Shown: piece after piece, positions 7,742 through 8,835 of the stretch
How the letters are laid out: every line of letters starts with the position of its first letter
Position numbering within the stretch: position 1 is the first letter of the stretch
Assembly: GCA_024641445.1 (NCBI GenBank)
Contig: JAHEDA010000087.1
Location: 1-8,835, forward strand
DNA: 8,835 nucleotides
Direction: 5' to 3'
Source of the DNA: Gammaproteobacteria bacterium
Lineage (GTDB): Bacteria > Pseudomonadota > Gammaproteobacteria > UBA6429 > Thiohalophilaceae
The notes under the pieces: generated by a model
The model's database searches: none
What the model was told of the DNA's origin: nothing
Seen by the model: the letters and a program-made list of their open reading frames with translations, nothing else
Made by a program: the position numbers and the translations under genes

Positions 7742-7766
7742 CCTGCGTCGTGACCCGACGCGGGTC
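7742..7766 (+). other. Overlapping alternative hairpins in the accB-accC spacer
   Basis: Two perfect inverted repeats share bases. GCGTCG/CGACGC (7745-7750 and 7756-7761, 5-base loop) is extendable to 9 pairs with CCT/GGG (one G-U). GACCCG/CGGGTC (7752-7757 and 7761-7766) has a 3-base loop. They cannot form together. The spacer is 61 bases, and no T run follows either hairpin. Confidence 0.6.
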
Positions 7767-7782
7767 TATTGGATGTTGAACC

Positions 7783-8835
7783 ATGATTGAAAAGATTCTG
7801 ATCGCAAACCGTGGCGAGATTGCACTGCGAATCCTGCGCGCCTGCCGTGAAATGGGGATCAAGACCGTGGCCGTACACTCCGAGGCCGATCGCGACCTCA
7901 AGCACGTACGCCTGGCGGATGAATCCGTCTGCATCGGCCCCGCCCCGTCCACTGCCAGTTACCTGAATGTCCCTGCACTCATTAGCGCCGCCGAGGTCAC
8001 CGACTCCGTAGCTATCCACCCCGGTTACGGCTTTCTCTCCGAGAATGCTGACTTTGCCGAGCGGGTGAAGGAGAGTGGCTTCATCTTTATCGGGCCCAAG
8101 CCCGAGACCATCCGCCTCATGGGTGACAAGGTCTCCGCCATCAAGTCCATGAAGAAGGCCGGGGTGCCCTGCGTACCCGGCTCTGATGGACCCCTCGGCA
8201 CCGATGAACAAACCAATCTGCGCATTGCCCGCGAGATCGGTTACCCGATCATCATCAAGGCCGCCGGTGGTGGTGGTGGTCGCGGTATGCGCGTGGTCCA
8301 CTCCGAGGGGGCGCTGCTGAACTCGATCTCCCTCACCCGTGCCGAGGCCGGTGCCGCGTTTAATAACGACGTGGTCTACATGGAGAAATTCCTGGAGAAC
8401 CCGCGCCACATCGAGATCCAGGTCCTCTCCGACTCCCACGGTAACGCCATCCACCTGTGTGAACGCGACTGCTCCATGCAGCGCCGTCACCAGAAGGTCA
8501 TCGAAGAGGCACCGGCACCCGGTATCACCGACAAACAACGCAGCAAGATCGGCGAACGCTGCGCAGCGGCGTGTCGTGAGATCGGTTACCTCGGCGCCGG
8601 TACCTTCGAGTTCCTGTATCAGGATGGTGAGTTCTACTTCATTGAAATGAATACCCGCGTCCAGGTCGAACACCCCGTCACCGAGATGATCACCGGTGTG
8701 GACATCGTGAGGGAACAGATCCGCATCGCGGGTGGTGAGAAACTCGCTTACACGCAAAAGGACATCCACATCAATGGCCACGCCATGGAGTGCCGTATCA
8801 ACGCCGAGGACCCCAAGACCTTTATGCCCAGCCCC
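7783..8835 (+). CDS. accC: Biotin carboxylase subunit of acetyl-CoA carboxylase (partial)
   Basis: AccC uses ATP and bicarbonate to carboxylate the biotin on AccB. The frame is open from the ATG at 7783 to the end of the window, giving 351 of about 449 codons; the C-terminal part lies beyond the edge. Residue numbering matches E. coli exactly: Lys116 and Lys159 for ATP, the glycine loop GGGGGRGM (162-169), His209, the metal ligands Glu276 and Glu288, Asn290 and Arg292, the catalytic Glu296 in QVEHPVTE, and Arg338 for biotin/bicarbonate. The N-terminal ATP-grasp preface MIEKILIANRGEIALRI and the HPGYGFLSEN segment (79-88) are typical. The ribosome site is weak (GGAT about 10 bases upstream), and the accB-accC gap is 61 bases, longer than in E. 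coli. It is the third gene of the aroQ-accB-accC operon. Confidence 0.98.
   Translation, partial: MIEKILIANRGEIALRILRACREMGIKTVAVHSEADRDLKHVRLADESVCIGPAPSTASYLNVPALISAAEVTDSVAIHPGYGFLSENADFAERVKESGFIFIGPKPETIRLMGDKVSAIKSMKKAGVPCVPGSDGPLGTDEQTNLRIAREIGYPIIIKAAGGGGGRGMRVVHSEGALLNSISLTRAEAGAAFNNDVVYMEKFLENPRHIEIQVLSDSHGNAIHLCERDCSMQRRHQKVIEEAPAPGITDKQRSKIGERCAAACREIGYLGAGTFEFLYQDGEFYFIEMNTRVQVEHPVTEMITGVDIVREQIRIAGGEKLAYTQKDIHINGHAMECRINAEDPKTFMPSP

Noticed and set aside
7735..8781. 348-codon minus-strand open frame
   Set aside because: It is antisense to accC, whose residues match biotin carboxylase position by position, so the minus-strand frame is a shadow.

Overview
The window is a stretch of gammaproteobacterial chromosome made up mostly of housekeeping genes. 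Three things point to a gammaproteobacterium: the gene order (dsbD near aroQ-accB-accC, and fxsA next to groES-groEL), the close match of the proteins to enterobacterial and pseudomonad families, and GC-rich coding sequence throughout. A perfect CIRCE operator in front of groES suggests HrcA control of the chaperonin operon. Enteric bacteria such as E. coli lack HrcA/CIRCE, so the organism is probably outside the Enterobacterales. I cannot name the genus. I see no mobile elements, CRISPR array, tRNA, rRNA or signs of recent transfer.

Left arm (1-3327, all minus strand): in the direction of transcription this runs fxsA (inner-membrane protein), then the heat-shock operon groES-groEL, then the 5' part of glnE, which leaves the window at base 1. 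The groE operon has its own promoter (TTGACT, 16-base spacer, TATGAT), whose -10 abuts a perfect CIRCE inverted repeat. A further stem-loop lies in its 5' leader, and a strong intrinsic terminator follows groEL. glnE has a separate candidate promoter just beyond that terminator.

Right arm (3415-8835, all plus strand), divergent from fxsA: cutA overlaps dsbD by 4 bases (ATGA) and is followed 22 bases later by a membrane-anchored TlpA/DsbE-type thioredoxin. This forms a periplasmic thiol-reduction cluster. After a 214-base spacer containing hairpins come aroQ (type II dehydroquinase), accB (biotin carboxyl carrier protein) and the first 351 codons of accC (biotin carboxylase), which runs off the right edge.

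How the genes work together: DsbD carries electrons across the inner membrane to periplasmic thioredoxin-fold proteins, and the adjacent TlpA-like protein is a likely recipient. AccB and AccC are the carrier and carboxylase halves of acetyl-CoA carboxylase, the first step of fatty-acid synthesis. GroES and GroEL form the folding chamber.

The most notable finding is that DsbD has two tandem N-terminal periplasmic (alpha) domains instead of the single one in E. coli, each with its own cysteine pair but with different spacing (C-x5-C and C-x6-C). I see no wholly new system. The other points worth a second look are regulatory: the CIRCE/promoter overlap, the groES leader stem-loop, the hairpins before aroQ, and two mutually exclusive hairpins in the unusually long accB-accC spacer.
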